Source: Bacteroidota bacterium (GTDB lineage Bacteria; Bacteroidota; Bacteroidia; Bacteroidales; UBA1715). From it: a stretch of 40,706 bases of DNA. This document shows, piece after piece, positions 1-8,926 of the stretch (the first letter of the stretch is position 1; each line of letters begins with the position of its first letter). A program made the translations under genes and the position numbers. The notes under the pieces were generated by a model. It saw only the letters and a program-made list of their open reading frames with translations. It searched no databases and was not told where the DNA came from. The stretch spans positions 1 through 40,706 of the forward strand of contig WQTX01000012.1 in the NCBI GenBank assembly GCA_009786075.1, given 5' to 3'.

Positions 1-72
1 TTTGTGAAAATGATTGTTGGTTTTCATCGCTTTTTGTCGAATAAGTGGTTGAGGAATTTGGTGAGGAAATAA
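1..72 (+). CDS. possible 3' end of an upstream gene (partial)
   Basis: Frame 1 is open from the window edge to a TAA at 70-72 and would encode a basic tail ending in WLRNLVRK. Only about 23 residues are visible, so no family can be named. The frame is plausible because it ends just before an AT-rich gap and a good promoter box for the next gene. It could also be a chance open frame. Confidence 0.35.
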   Translation, partial: FVKMIVGFHRFLSNKWLRNLVRK

Positions 73-109
73 TTCATAATTTATAATTTACAAATTACAA
101 TATAAATTG

Positions 110-117
110 TATCTTTG
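110..117 (+). promoter_or_regulatory. Bacteroidota-type -7 box TATCTTTG, start codon at the expected transcription start
   Basis: TATCTTTG matches the TAnnTTTG consensus of the phylum's primary sigma factor exactly. Transcription would start about 5-7 nt downstream, essentially at the ATG at 122, so the message may be leaderless. No TTTG box is seen at the usual -33 distance. Confidence 0.6.
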
Positions 118-121
118 TACC

Positions 122-1372
122 ATGAAGATAAATATACAACAAATCAAACAACGTTTCGGAATTATTGGCAATTCGCTGCCGCTCAATAGGGCTATTGAAA
201 CTGCTATACAAATTGCTCCTACCGATTTGTCGGTGTTGATTGTTGGCGAAAGCGGCACAGGAAAAGAAGTTTTTTCGCAAATTATTCATCAAAATAGCGC
301 ACGCAAACACCACCAATATATAGCCATAAATTGTGGCGCAATTCCCGATGGCACAATTGATTCTGAACTTTTCGGGCACGAAAAAGGTGCCTTTACCGGT
401 GCAATTGACAGTCGCAAAGGCTATTTTGAATTAGCCGATGGCGGCACAATTTTTCTCGATGAGGTGGGCGAATTGCCGTTGAGTACGCAAGTGCGTCTGC
501 TGCGAGTGCTCGAAGTGGGCGAATATATTCGTGTGGGTTCGTCAAAAATTCAAAAAACCAATGTGCGCATAATTGCCGCTACCAATAGTAATTTGCAAAA
601 GGCAATTGATGCCGGAAAATTCCGTGAAGATTTATATTATCGGCTCAATCGAGTGCCAATTTCAATACTTCCGTTGCGTGAACGCCGTGAAGATATTCCG
701 CTTTTGTTCCGGAAATTTTCAACAGATATTTGTGAAAAACACGGTATTCCGCTTTTGCGTTTGGACGATGCCGCTAATGAATTGCTCAAAAATTATTATT
801 GGAAAGGCAATATTCGCCAATTGAAAAATATAGCCGAACAAATTTCTATTCTTGAGAGTGAACGAAATATTTCAGCGCAAACTTTGGCAGCATATTTGCC
901 GCAAACGAATCAAAATCAAGCACTTGCAATTATTGCGAAAGACAACTCAAATGCAAATTATGCCAACGAACGCGATTCGCTGTTTCAATTACTTTTTGAT
1001 TTGAAAAAAGATATGAGCGAACTGAAAAAACTCGTGTTTGATATTCTCAATTCAAGCGAAAGCGAGTTGCAGTTGTCGAACGAAAATGCACAAATGTTAC
1101 AAAAAATATATACCACCGATTTGGCATATTATGATAAGCAAAAACAAAAACAGGAAGAGGAACTGATTGAATATGAAACAGTTAATAATTCAATTTCGCA
1201 GATTGAAGATGCGCAGGAAATAGAAGAAAACACGCTCCTGCTTGCCAACAACGAAATGGATATAATAAAACGAGCGCTTGTAAAATACAGCGGTAAACGA
1301 AAATTAGCAGCCAAAGAACTCGGAATTTCGGAACGAACGCTGTATAGAAAAATAAAAGAATATAATCTTTAA
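122..1372 (+). CDS. sigma-54-dependent transcriptional activator without receiver domain
   Basis: This 417-residue protein is an AAA+ activator of RNA polymerase carrying sigma-54. The Walker A motif GESGTGKE is at residues 42-49, the sigma-54 contact loop GAFTGA at 89-94 and Walker B GGTIFLDE at 107-114. A charged linker of about 100 residues follows, then a Fis-type helix-turn-helix at the C-terminus (about 385-417, AAKELGISERTLYRKIKE). There is no N-terminal receiver, GAF or PAS domain, so activity must be set by level or by a partner. The ATG at 122 is chosen over the upstream in-frame TTG at 107 because TATCTTTG overlaps the latter. It heads the lptE-secG-groESL neighbourhood, an order I recall from other Bacteroidota. 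The regulated genes cannot be told from sequence. Confidence 0.93.
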   Translation: MKINIQQIKQRFGIIGNSLPLNRAIETAIQIAPTDLSVLIVGESGTGKEVFSQIIHQNSARKHHQYIAINCGAIPDGTIDSELFGHEKGAFTGAIDSRKGYFELADGGTIFLDEVGELPLSTQVRLLRVLEVGEYIRVGSSKIQKTNVRIIAATNSNLQKAIDAGKFREDLYYRLNRVPISILPLRERREDIPLLFRKFSTDICEKHGIPLLRLDDAANELLKNYYWKGNIRQLKNIAEQISILESERNISAQTLAAYLPQTNQNQALAIIAKDNSNANYANERDSLFQLLFDLKKDMSELKKLVFDILNSSESELQLSNENAQMLQKIYTTDLAYYDKQKQKQEEELIEYETVNNSISQIEDAQEIEENTLLLANNEMDIIKRALVKYSGKRKLAAKELGISERTLYRKIKEYNL

Positions 1373-1479
1373 TGTGCCGATGAACCAATATGCTAATGTG
1401 CCAATAAGTTAATAAATTAATAAGTTGATAAATATGCTAATAAGTCAATTAAGTACTAACAATATATGTCGCCAATTTT

Positions 1480-1532
1480 CACATTGGCATATTTTCACAT
1501 TGGCATATTTTCATATTGGCATATTGACACAT
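1480..1532 (+). repeat. tandem 16-mer, 3.3 copies
   Basis: The unit CACATTGGCATATTTT occurs twice exactly, then as CATATTGGCATATTGA, then as a partial CACAT. Related tatgctaatgtgccaata sequence lies at 1388-1409 on the opposite sense and again after secG. It runs into the N-terminal coding region of the LptE-like gene. Confidence 0.9.
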
Positions 1533-2033
1533 CTCAAATCAACACTACTATTTTTCGCCTGCGCAGGTATTTTTGTTGCTTGTTCCGTAAAATACTCATT
1601 TACCGGCGCATCAATTTCGCCCGATATTAAAACATTTTCAGTGGCATACGTGCAAAACAATGCCGCTGTGAAAAATGCTGCGTTAAGCGATATTATTACC
1701 GAAGGTTTGAAAGATAAAATGCGTTCAAGCACCGGTTTGACCCTTGTAAGTGCAGGCGGCGATTTGCAGTTTGAAGGCGCAATTACCGATTATACTACTA
1801 CGTTTCAGGGTGTTACGGCATCGCAAGTGGCTGCGCAATACCGTTTTACCATTAGCGTGCGCATGAGTTTTACCAACACCAAAGATGAAACCAAAAATTT
1901 CAATAAAACGTTTACACAATTTCGTGATTATCCGGTAACCGAAAGTTTTGCCTCGCTCGAAGATGGGCTTATCAGGCAAATTACCGAAGATATTATTGAC
2001 GAAATTTTTATGAGCGCTGTTGCGAATTGGTAG
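1524..2033 (+). CDS. lptE: LptE-like lipopolysaccharide assembly lipoprotein
   Basis: From the TTG at 1524 this is a 169-residue secreted lipoprotein beginning MTHLKSTLLFFACAGIFVAC. That is a short hydrophobic signal ending at a plausible lipidated Cys (FVAC). The mature part follows the Bacteroidota LptE-like pattern (CSVKYSFTGASI, a middle beta-rich region, and a C-terminal helix EDGLIRQITEDIIDEIF). LptE plugs the outer-membrane LptD barrel that inserts lipopolysaccharide. The frame stays open upstream to an ATG at 1434, but those residues would be encoded by the tandem 16-mer repeat and would bury the signal peptide, so I prefer 1524. The location between the sigma-54 activator and the TPR gene supports the call. 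The start codon is uncertain. Confidence 0.8.
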   Translation: MTHLKSTLLFFACAGIFVACSVKYSFTGASISPDIKTFSVAYVQNNAAVKNAALSDIITEGLKDKMRSSTGLTLVSAGGDLQFEGAITDYTTTFQGVTASQVAAQYRFTISVRMSFTNTKDETKNFNKTFTQFRDYPVTESFASLEDGLIRQITEDIIDEIFMSAVANW

Positions 2034-2037
2034 GATT

Positions 2038-2120
2038 TAGACACAAGACAGATAGACAGAAGACTTTTAGACACAAGAAAAACAATTAATATCTATTGAA
2101 TATCAATCGAATATCAAAGA
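2038..2120 (+). repeat. intergenic short repeats: agacagaagac family, then gaatatcaat family
   Basis: At 2038-2083 the motif acacaagacagatagacagaagac is iterated, with a cousin after groEL at 5957-5993. At 2086-2117 a run of about 10-bp units (gaatatcaatc) follows, matching the tandem array before the SurA-like gene at 10952-11014. Two different families sit side by side in one intergenic gap. Confidence 0.7.
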
Positions 2121-2156
2121 ACAAATAACCGTATAACCAAATCAACAAATAACCAA

Positions 2157-3296
2157 ATGAATATACAAACATTTGAAACTTACGTAAAAAATCCTGCGCT
2201 TATCAATGCCGATGTGTGCAGTGAATTGCAAAAAATAACTGAAAGTTTTCCGTATTTTCAGGCGGTGCAAACTTTGCTGTTGAAAGGATTGAAAAATATC
2301 AATAATGCAAATTTTGATGAAGAATTGGCAAAACGAAGTATTTTTCTTGGCAATAATAAAGTGCTTTTAGATTTTTTGGCAAAAGAATTTTTGGTTGAGG
2401 AAAAAGTTGAGGTTATTGCTAAAAATGTTGAAATAGCCCCAATTGCCAACGAGGTAGTAATTGAAATTGCGAAAGAAGAGGAAGAATTAACATTTGAAAA
2501 TGAAATGATTCCGCATGAAATTCCAGAAACGCCGAAAATTAGCAGTGCGATAGTTGAGGAAACTCCGGTTGATACTTCGACAGGCTCAGTAACCGATGTT
2601 TCGACAGGCTTAACAAATGAGCAGCAAGCAAATTTTGAAGATGAAATAATTTCGTTTGAACTGCACGAAACGCCGCAAGCTACTGTTGAGACGGTTGTAG
2701 AAACTACGCCGAATGTTGCGGAAGAAATGATTTCGTTTGAAATAGTTGAAGAAATAGTTGAAGATAAAAAAGAGAATGAAATAGATACAAATGATAAAGA
2801 AGAACAAACGGTAAACAACGAAATTGTTGAACAAAAAAATGAAACTCCGGCACAACCCGAAAAACCCCTTTCACTTGCCGAAACTATTTTGCTGCGTGTT
2901 CAACAAATGAAAAATAACGAAACAGCATCGTTTTCCGACACAAAAATTACCGAAAAAAGCGAAATTGATACTTCGACAAGTGGTACATTGAGCTTATCGA
3001 AATGCTCAGTAACCGGAAAATCACAGCCCCAAAATACACAACAAACGATTATTGATAAATTTTTAGCTTACGATGTGCCGCCACAAGTTGCTGTTGAAAA
3101 TATAGCTGATAATCAGTACGATAAATCGGAGCGAAGCGTGCAGGAAGGCGAATATATAAGTGAAACAATGGCAAAAATATATGTGCAACAGAAAAAAAAT
3201 GATAAAGCAATTAAAATCTATGAGCAATTAGCTTTGCAATTTCCACAAAAAAGTGTTTACTTTGCGCAAAAAATTTCGGAAATACAATACAATTAA
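2157..3296 (+). CDS. acidic TPR-tailed protein of unknown function
   Basis: A 379-residue cytoplasmic-looking protein with no signal peptide. The N-terminal 80 residues (NIQTFETYVKNPALINADVC...) form a compact helical domain. Residues about 95-330 are low-complexity and Glu/Val/Thr-rich, and the C-terminal 45 residues form a TPR-like helical pair (MAKIYVQQKKNDKAIKIYEQLALQFP). I recall similar proteins of unknown function at this position before secG in Bacteroidota. The middle region carries two in-frame insertions of a cttcgacaggctcagtaacc-type repeat, read as DTSTGSVTDVSTG and DTSTSGTLSLSKCSVTG. This suggests the linker tolerates insertions. The function is unknown; a scaffold or adaptor role is only a guess. 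Confidence 0.8.
   Translation: MNIQTFETYVKNPALINADVCSELQKITESFPYFQAVQTLLLKGLKNINNANFDEELAKRSIFLGNNKVLLDFLAKEFLVEEKVEVIAKNVEIAPIANEVVIEIAKEEEELTFENEMIPHEIPETPKISSAIVEETPVDTSTGSVTDVSTGLTNEQQANFEDEIISFELHETPQATVETVVETTPNVAEEMISFEIVEEIVEDKKENEIDTNDKEEQTVNNEIVEQKNETPAQPEKPLSLAETILLRVQQMKNNETASFSDTKITEKSEIDTSTSGTLSLSKCSVTGKSQPQNTQQTIIDKFLAYDVPPQVAVENIADNQYDKSERSVQEGEYISETMAKIYVQQKKNDKAIKIYEQLALQFPQKSVYFAQKISEIQYN
2571..2613 (+). repeat. in-frame cttcgacaggctcagtaacc repeat inside a gene, copy 1
   Basis: The sequence ttcgacaggct occurs twice within 43 bp, separated by cagtaaccgatg. It is translated in frame as DTSTGSVTDVSTGL. The motif resembles a widespread bacterial intergenic repeat. Confidence 0.75.
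2966..3017 (+). repeat. in-frame cttcgacaagctcagtaacc-type repeat inside a gene, copy 2
   Basis: This contains cttcgacaagtggtacattg followed by agcttatcgaaatgctcagtaacc. The two halves are partly complementary (ttcgaca-ag against ct-tatcgaa). It is read in frame as DTSTSGTLSLSKCSVTG in the linker of the TPR-tailed protein. Confidence 0.75.
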
Positions 3297-3311
3297 TATA
3301 AATACAAGAAT

Positions 3312-3629
3312 ATGAGCGCATTAATCTTAACATTAATAATTATTACAAGCATACTTTTAATACTGATAGTTTTAGTACAAAATTCAAAAGGTGGCGGTTT
3401 GGTGTCGAATTTTGCAGCAACCAATCAAATGATGGGCGTGCGCAAAACAACCGATTTCTTGGAAAAAGCAACATGGGGACTTGCAATTGCTCTTGTGTTT
3501 TTCTGTATAGTAGGCACCACAGCATTGCCAAAACGCCAAGTTGTTGAGCAACGTTCGTATTTCGAAGCAAATGCTCCACAAGTGGAAATGCCGCAAGGTA
3601 TGCAAACTGCCGAAGGTTTGCATGAATAA
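3312..3629 (+). CDS. secG: SecG, preprotein translocase subunit
   Basis: A 105-residue inner-membrane protein with two hydrophobic helices (about 3-22 and 54-74). Between them is the SecG loop VQNSKGGGLVSNFA...NQMMGVRKTTDFLEKATW. SecG joins SecYE and assists SecA-driven export. The polar C-terminal tail after residue 75 is longer than in E. coli but ordinary for Bacteroidota. It starts 15 nt after the TPR-tailed gene, so the two are probably co-transcribed. A short repeat and a strong hairpin follow. Confidence 0.95.
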   Translation: MSALILTLIIITSILLILIVLVQNSKGGGLVSNFAATNQMMGVRKTTDFLEKATWGLAIALVFFCIVGTTALPKRQVVEQRSYFEANAPQVEMPQGMQTAEGLHE

Positions 3630-3636
3630 TTTTTTC

Positions 3637-3676
3637 AATGTGCCAATAAGCCAATGGCAGATGTGCCAATGAATTG
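3637..3676 (+). repeat. gtgccaata-type short repeat
   Basis: aatgtgccaataagccaat followed by gatgtgccaatgaattg belongs to the same family as the repeat before lptE. It occupies the space between the secG stop codon and the following hairpin. Confidence 0.7.
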
Positions 3677-3696
3677 AAATACGATAAGAAGTATAT

Positions 3697-3735
3697 AAAA
3701 TGTCAGAATGTCAGTGAACGTTCTGACATTTTTTA
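3697..3735 (+). terminator. perfect 12-bp inverted repeat with T-run between secG and groES
   Basis: AAAATGTCAGAA (3697-3708) and TTCTGACATTTT (3721-3732) are exact complements around a 12-nt loop and are followed by more T residues. This fits a rho-independent terminator after secG. TGTCAGAA also recurs partly in the loop (tgtcagtgaac). Because it lies upstream of groES it could instead, or also, act as an operator. It does not match the CIRCE sequence. Confidence 0.65.
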
Positions 3736-3867
3736 TAATATGACGAAAAACATGATTAAATATGACAAAAATTCATATTTTACATGCAATATTTTGCATG
3801 GCACAATTTATGAGAAGCACAAATCAAAAAAATAAAACAATTGTTAAACTTAAAATAATACAAAATT

Positions 3868-4146
3868 ATGGCAGAAGTTACAGGAAAACCACTTGCAGGT
3901 AAAGTATTGGTAAAACCGCAAGAGGCAGAACAAAAAACAGCAAGCGGAATTTTTATTCCCGATTCGGCAAAAGAAAAACCATTGACCGGCAAAGTAGTGG
4001 CTGTAGGGAAAGCAAAAAAAGACGAAGAAATGGAAGTTGCCGTAGGCAATACCGTATTGTACGGAAAATATGCCGGCACAGAACTGAACATCGACGGCGA
4101 AAATTATTTATTACTTTCACAATCAGATGTTCTTTTAATATTATAA
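3868..4146 (+). CDS. groES: GroES co-chaperonin
   Basis: A 92-residue protein with the complete Cpn10 fold. It begins with the beta-strand GKVLVKPQEAEQKTASGIFIPDSAKEKP, which includes the mobile loop contacting GroEL. The roof region and C-terminal strand ENYLLLSQSDVLLIL follow. Seven copies would cap the GroEL ring in the cytoplasm. The length is normal. It is separated from groEL by 162 bp that hold a long perfect palindrome, wider than the usual tight groESL spacing. Confidence 0.97.
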   Translation: MAEVTGKPLAGKVLVKPQEAEQKTASGIFIPDSAKEKPLTGKVVAVGKAKKDEEMEVAVGNTVLYGKYAGTELNIDGENYLLLSQSDVLLIL

Positions 4147-4168
4147 ATAGAATACGATAACGCTTAAC

Positions 4169-4246
4169 CGTCATTCCTGCGAAGGCAGGAATCTCTTCAA
4201 AAATGCACCTACTTATTAGGAGATTCCTGCCTTCGCAGGAATGACG
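4169..4246. repeat. 27-bp perfect inverted repeat (cgtcattcctgcgaaggcag family) between groES and groEL
   Basis: Arms 4169-4195 and 4220-4246 are exact complements around a 24-nt loop. The arm begins cgtcattcctgcgaaggcag. Each arm also contains a small internal palindrome (CCTGCGAAGGCAGG). The sequence is typical of widespread non-autonomous palindromic repeats. If transcribed it would fold into a very stable hairpin inside the groESL message. Confidence 0.95.
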
Positions 4247-4302
4247 TAAAGCTCGAATGTGTTCAATCAACAAAATAGTAGTTTCAAATTTAATAAAAAT
4301 AA

Positions 4303-5946
<1,644 letters not shown>

Positions 5947-6009
5947 ATCATTTTCTTAGACAGAAGACTATTAGACGGAAGACTGATAGACTTTTTAAAA
6001 AAGTGACTG

Positions 6010-6040
6010 AAAAGCGAATTGGAAACAGTTCGCTTTTTTT
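6010..6040 (+). terminator. rho-independent terminator after groEL
   Basis: AAAAGCGAATTG pairs with CAGTTCGCTTTT (one G-U) across a GAAA tetraloop, then three further T. This is a textbook intrinsic terminator. Confidence 0.85.
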
Positions 6041-6041
6041 A

Positions 6042-6073
6042 TTTGGGAATTTGAGAAATGTTAATTATATTTG
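6042..6073 (+). promoter_or_regulatory. promoter of the first PIN toxin-antitoxin pair
   Basis: TTTG at 6042-6045, 20 nt, then TATATTTG at 6066-6073 match both boxes of the Bacteroidota housekeeping promoter. Transcription should start near 6079. This makes the ATG at 6094 the likely antitoxin start rather than an earlier in-frame ATG at 6058. Confidence 0.75.
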
Positions 6074-6093
6074 CGGTTATAAAATTAATAATT

Positions 6094-6327
6094 ATGCAAG
6101 CAACAGTATCACGTCAACCATTAAATGCAATGCAGATACATTTTTTGCAATCATTACAGTTTGTAAAAACAGAAGAAATGTATCAAGAATTAAGACAAAT
6201 TATTAGCGACTACTATTTTAAAAAATTAGATAAGGAAACTGATAAATGGTGGAAGGAAAACGATATGACCACAGAAAAGTTTAACGAAATGACCAAGGAT
6301 ATACATTATAGAACACCCTATAAATGA
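6094..6327 (+). CDS. putative antitoxin of PIN toxin pair 1
   Basis: A 77-residue polar, mostly helical protein (MQATVSRQPLNAMQIHFLQSL...). Its last codon overlaps the start of the PIN-domain gene (ATGA). No DNA-binding fold is clear, but size, position and overlap are those of small antitoxins paired with COG1569-type PIN toxins. It would bind and silence the PIN nuclease, and antitoxins of this kind often repress their own promoter. The assignment rests mainly on context. The start at 6094 was chosen from the promoter position. Confidence 0.65.
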   Translation: MQATVSRQPLNAMQIHFLQSLQFVKTEEMYQELRQIISDYYFKKLDKETDKWWKENDMTTEKFNEMTKDIHYRTPYK

Positions 6328-6740
6328 AAATAGTATTAGATACAAATTGTTTAGTAGCTACTGTAGCAAACAAATCTGATTATCGTTGTATCTTGACAGC
6401 GTTGCAACAAGGGTTCTATAAATTATATTTTTCCAACGATATTTTTTTTGAATATGAAGAAGTTTTGACACGTTTTTACTCAAGTCAAATAGTTTCTAAT
6501 TTTCTGAATTTTATTCTTTATTCTCCAAACGCAATTCAGATTACCCCTTATTTTCAATGGAATTTAATTACTGCCGATAACGACGACAATAAATTTGTAG
6601 ATTGTGCTTTGAATGCAGGTGCAGATTATATTGTTACCAACGATAAACATTTTAATATCTTGAATAAAATAGATTTTCCGTCGATAACAGTGATTGATAT
6701 TGATATGTTTAAAGATATACTATTGGAAAAACACTTATAA
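6324..6740 (+). CDS. PIN-domain toxin (COG1569-like), pair 1
   Basis: A 138-residue PIN-domain protein, predicted metal-dependent RNase. The first acidic residue is in IVLDTNCLV near the N-terminus, and a conserved Glu lies in FFEYEEVL. The second acidic cluster is DNDDNKFVDCALNAGADYIVTNDKHF, which is characteristic of the family. It overlaps the antitoxin by 4 nt. RNA cleavage when unneutralised is known for the family; the specific target is unknown. All acidic positions appear intact, so it may be active. Confidence 0.85.
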   Translation: MKIVLDTNCLVATVANKSDYRCILTALQQGFYKLYFSNDIFFEYEEVLTRFYSSQIVSNFLNFILYSPNAIQITPYFQWNLITADNDDNKFVDCALNAGADYIVTNDKHFNILNKIDFPSITVIDIDMFKDILLEKHL

Positions 6741-6742
6741 TT

Positions 6743-6775
6743 CGCCACAATCAATATTTTTTCTTGATTTTGGCG
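6743..6775. terminator. hairpin between convergent PIN and recQ genes
   Basis: CGCCACAATCAA and TTGATTTTGGCG pair with one mismatch across a T-rich loop in the 45-nt gap between two convergent stop codons. There is no T-run on either outer side, so it is a candidate bidirectional terminator only. Confidence 0.5.
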
Positions 6776-6785
6776 AGATATAGCA

Positions 6786-8690
6786 TTATTTATTCCACGT
6801 CAGCATACCACTCCCCATATATATCATCTTCTTATTTTCCAGCAAAAAATCAATTACCTCTTTAATATCTTCTTCGGCGTAATCCATGCTTGCAACGAGT
6901 TCGTGTACCGCCACAGGTTTTTCGGCAAGTCGTTTTTTCATATCTTCTATAATATAGTCGAATTGTAATTTATTGACTTTCATTGCATTGCGTTTGCGAC
7001 ACACATCACAGTTGCCGCAACGCTGTTTACCGGTTTCGCCAAAATATTCCAACAATTGCAAACTGCGGCACTTGCTTTGATTGCCCACATAATCAATTAT
7101 GGCATCTATTCGTTTCTTATTTTGCTCTTTGCGAAAGGCAATGTTGTCATACGAAAACAAGAGATTTTCCAGCGGCAACCGTTCTTCACTGTACATTAAA
7201 ATCGGATTTTGCTTGGCTTTGTAATAACCTATAATTCTGCGTTGCGAAAGAGCTATTAAATATTGTGTAATATTTTCGGGCGTTGTACCTGCTTTTTTTG
7301 CCAAACTTTCTTCCGAAATTGTTACAAAATCGGTAAAAATACCTTCGTAATTGCGCAAAATAAGTTTTATAAATGCGTCAAATTCACGGTTTTCAACCTG
7401 AAATTTATACAATTCATTACGATTGACGTGAAATTTTGCCCGTGAATACCGTTCGGCAGCATCGGAAAATACAAGATAACCTTCGTCTTCTAAAATTTTC
7501 AAAGAATTGAAAGTCATCACAATTTCCAATTTGAACTGTGCGCAAAATTCGGCAATAAAAAAATCGAAAACTCGCCCTTTTGCCTCGCCAATTGCTACTT
7601 GAAAATAATTGCCCAACGCTTCGTACACCCTTTTTATATAGGCGTAATCCGGATATTTTTTCGTAAAATTGGTACGAATAGTTGTAATATCTTGTTTGTT
7701 GTAAAGCAACACGGCAAAGGCTTCTTTTTCGTCGCGTCCGGCACGTCCGGCTTCTTGAAAATAGGCTTCGAGCGATTCGGGAACGTCCAAATGCAGCACA
7801 AAACGCACGTTGGGTTTGTCAATTCCCATACCGAAGGCGTTGGTGGAAACCATAACCATATTGTTCGATTTTGTCCATGCCTCCTGTTTCATTTGGCGCA
7901 CATCGCTGTCTAATCCGGCGTGATAATAATCGGCATTTATGCCTTTTTGTTGCAGCAAATAGGCTGTTTCTTTGGTTTGCTTGCGAGTGCGCACATACAC
8001 AATTCCCACGCCTTTTACCTTTTTGCACAAATTCAAAATGTAGCCAAGTTTATCTTGTTTTTCCTTGACAATGTAAGTCAAATTTTTGCGTTCAAAACTT
8101 TTTGTAAGCACATTGTGTGCGCGAAATTCAAGTTTATTTTGAATATCTTCTGCCACTTGGGGCGTTGCGGTAGCCGTAAGAGCAAGTATGGGAACTTGCG
8201 GAAAAATGCTGCGCAACTGCGGAATTTGCATATACGACGGACGAAAATCGTAGCCCCATTGCGAAATACAATGCGCTTCGTCAACGGTAATCAGGCACAC
8301 GTTCATCAATTTCACTCGTTCCAAGAATAACGGCGTTTGCAAACGTTCGGGCGAAACGTAGAGAAATTTCACACCGCCATACACGCAATTATCGAGCGCA
8401 ATGTCGATTTCGCTATACGAAAGTCCCGAATAGATTGCCACCGCCTTAATTCCTTTGAGTTTCAAGTTATCAACTTGGTCTTTCATAAGCGCAATAAGCG
8501 GCGTAACCACTATGCAAATGCCCTCTTGTGCCAGCGCCGCCACTTGAAACGTAATAGATTTTCCGCCGCCGGTGGGCATTAGTGCAAGCGTATCGTTGCC
8601 ATTGTAAGCGCTTTCTATGATTTCGCGTTGCAACGGGCGGAATTTTGAGAATTTCCAATACTTGTATAATATGGTTTCGAAAGAATTCAT
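6786..8690 (-). CDS. recQ: RecQ-family ATP-dependent DNA helicase
   Basis: A 634-residue superfamily 2 helicase unwinding DNA 3' to 5' in recombination and repair. The Walker A motif MPTGGGKS includes Lys 44, the DEAH box is at residues 137-140 and is followed by the RecQ aromatic loop CISQWGYDFRPSY. Motif VI is QEAGRAGRDEKEA. A Cys cluster CRSLQLLEYFGETGKQRCGNCDVC gives the RecQ zinc-binding site, with a winged-helix region around it. The last 70 residues look helical and could be a divergent HRDC-like domain. I take the ATG at 8690 because the earlier in-frame start at 8744 adds a non-homologous tail. It converges on the PIN gene. Confidence 0.95.
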   Translation of the reverse strand: MNSFETILYKYWKFSKFRPLQREIIESAYNGNDTLALMPTGGGKSITFQVAALAQEGICIVVTPLIALMKDQVDNLKLKGIKAVAIYSGLSYSEIDIALDNCVYGGVKFLYVSPERLQTPLFLERVKLMNVCLITVDEAHCISQWGYDFRPSYMQIPQLRSIFPQVPILALTATATPQVAEDIQNKLEFRAHNVLTKSFERKNLTYIVKEKQDKLGYILNLCKKVKGVGIVYVRTRKQTKETAYLLQQKGINADYYHAGLDSDVRQMKQEAWTKSNNMVMVSTNAFGMGIDKPNVRFVLHLDVPESLEAYFQEAGRAGRDEKEAFAVLLYNKQDITTIRTNFTKKYPDYAYIKRVYEALGNYFQVAIGEAKGRVFDFFIAEFCAQFKLEIVMTFNSLKILEDEGYLVFSDAAERYSRAKFHVNRNELYKFQVENREFDAFIKLILRNYEGIFTDFVTISEESLAKKAGTTPENITQYLIALSQRRIIGYYKAKQNPILMYSEERLPLENLLFSYDNIAFRKEQNKKRIDAIIDYVGNQSKCRSLQLLEYFGETGKQRCGNCDVCRKRNAMKVNKLQFDYIIEDMKKRLAEKPVAVHELVASMDYAEEDIKEVIDFLLENKKMIYMGSGMLTWNK

Positions 8691-8800
8691 ACGCTTTGTG
8701 AAAAAACAGCGAAATGTAGGAATTTTATTGCTAATAACGCTCAAATGCGAATGTTTATTTTTGATTGGAAGCGATTAATTATATGATAAAGTATTGCTTT

Positions 8801-8853
8801 TTGTTTGCTGCAACCGACAATTTGCATTATAAATTGTTGGCTACAGCAAACAA
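8801..8853. repeat. imperfect palindrome in the divergent recQ / foldase promoter region
   Basis: An arm beginning TTGTTTGCTG and ending CCGACAATTT is mirrored by AAATTGTTGGCTACAGCAAACAA across a short loop, with about 19 of 23 positions paired. It lies between divergent genes, so it could be an operator or a degraded mobile palindrome. Confidence 0.6.
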
Positions 8854-8870
8854 TTTGTTCCTAAAAATAA

Positions 8871-8900
8871 TTGTCAATTATCAATAAATGTCTATTTTTG
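8871..8900 (+). promoter_or_regulatory. promoter of the parvulin-type foldase gene
   Basis: TTG at 8871-8873, 19 nt, then TATTTTTG at 8893-8900 fit the phylum promoter consensus. Transcription near 8906 excludes an in-frame ATG at 8888 and supports the start at 8927. Confidence 0.7.
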
Positions 8901-8926
8901 CTCGTTTCTTATTAAAAATTAATCAA

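Noticed and set aside
3697-3735. CIRCE element (HrcA operator) before groES
   Set aside because: The palindrome is TGTCAGAA/TTCTGACA, not TTAGCACTC-N9-GAGTGCTAA.
7599-8582. Plus-strand open frames opposite recQ
   Set aside because: Shadow frames of a complete helicase gene; no start context, promoter or family match.
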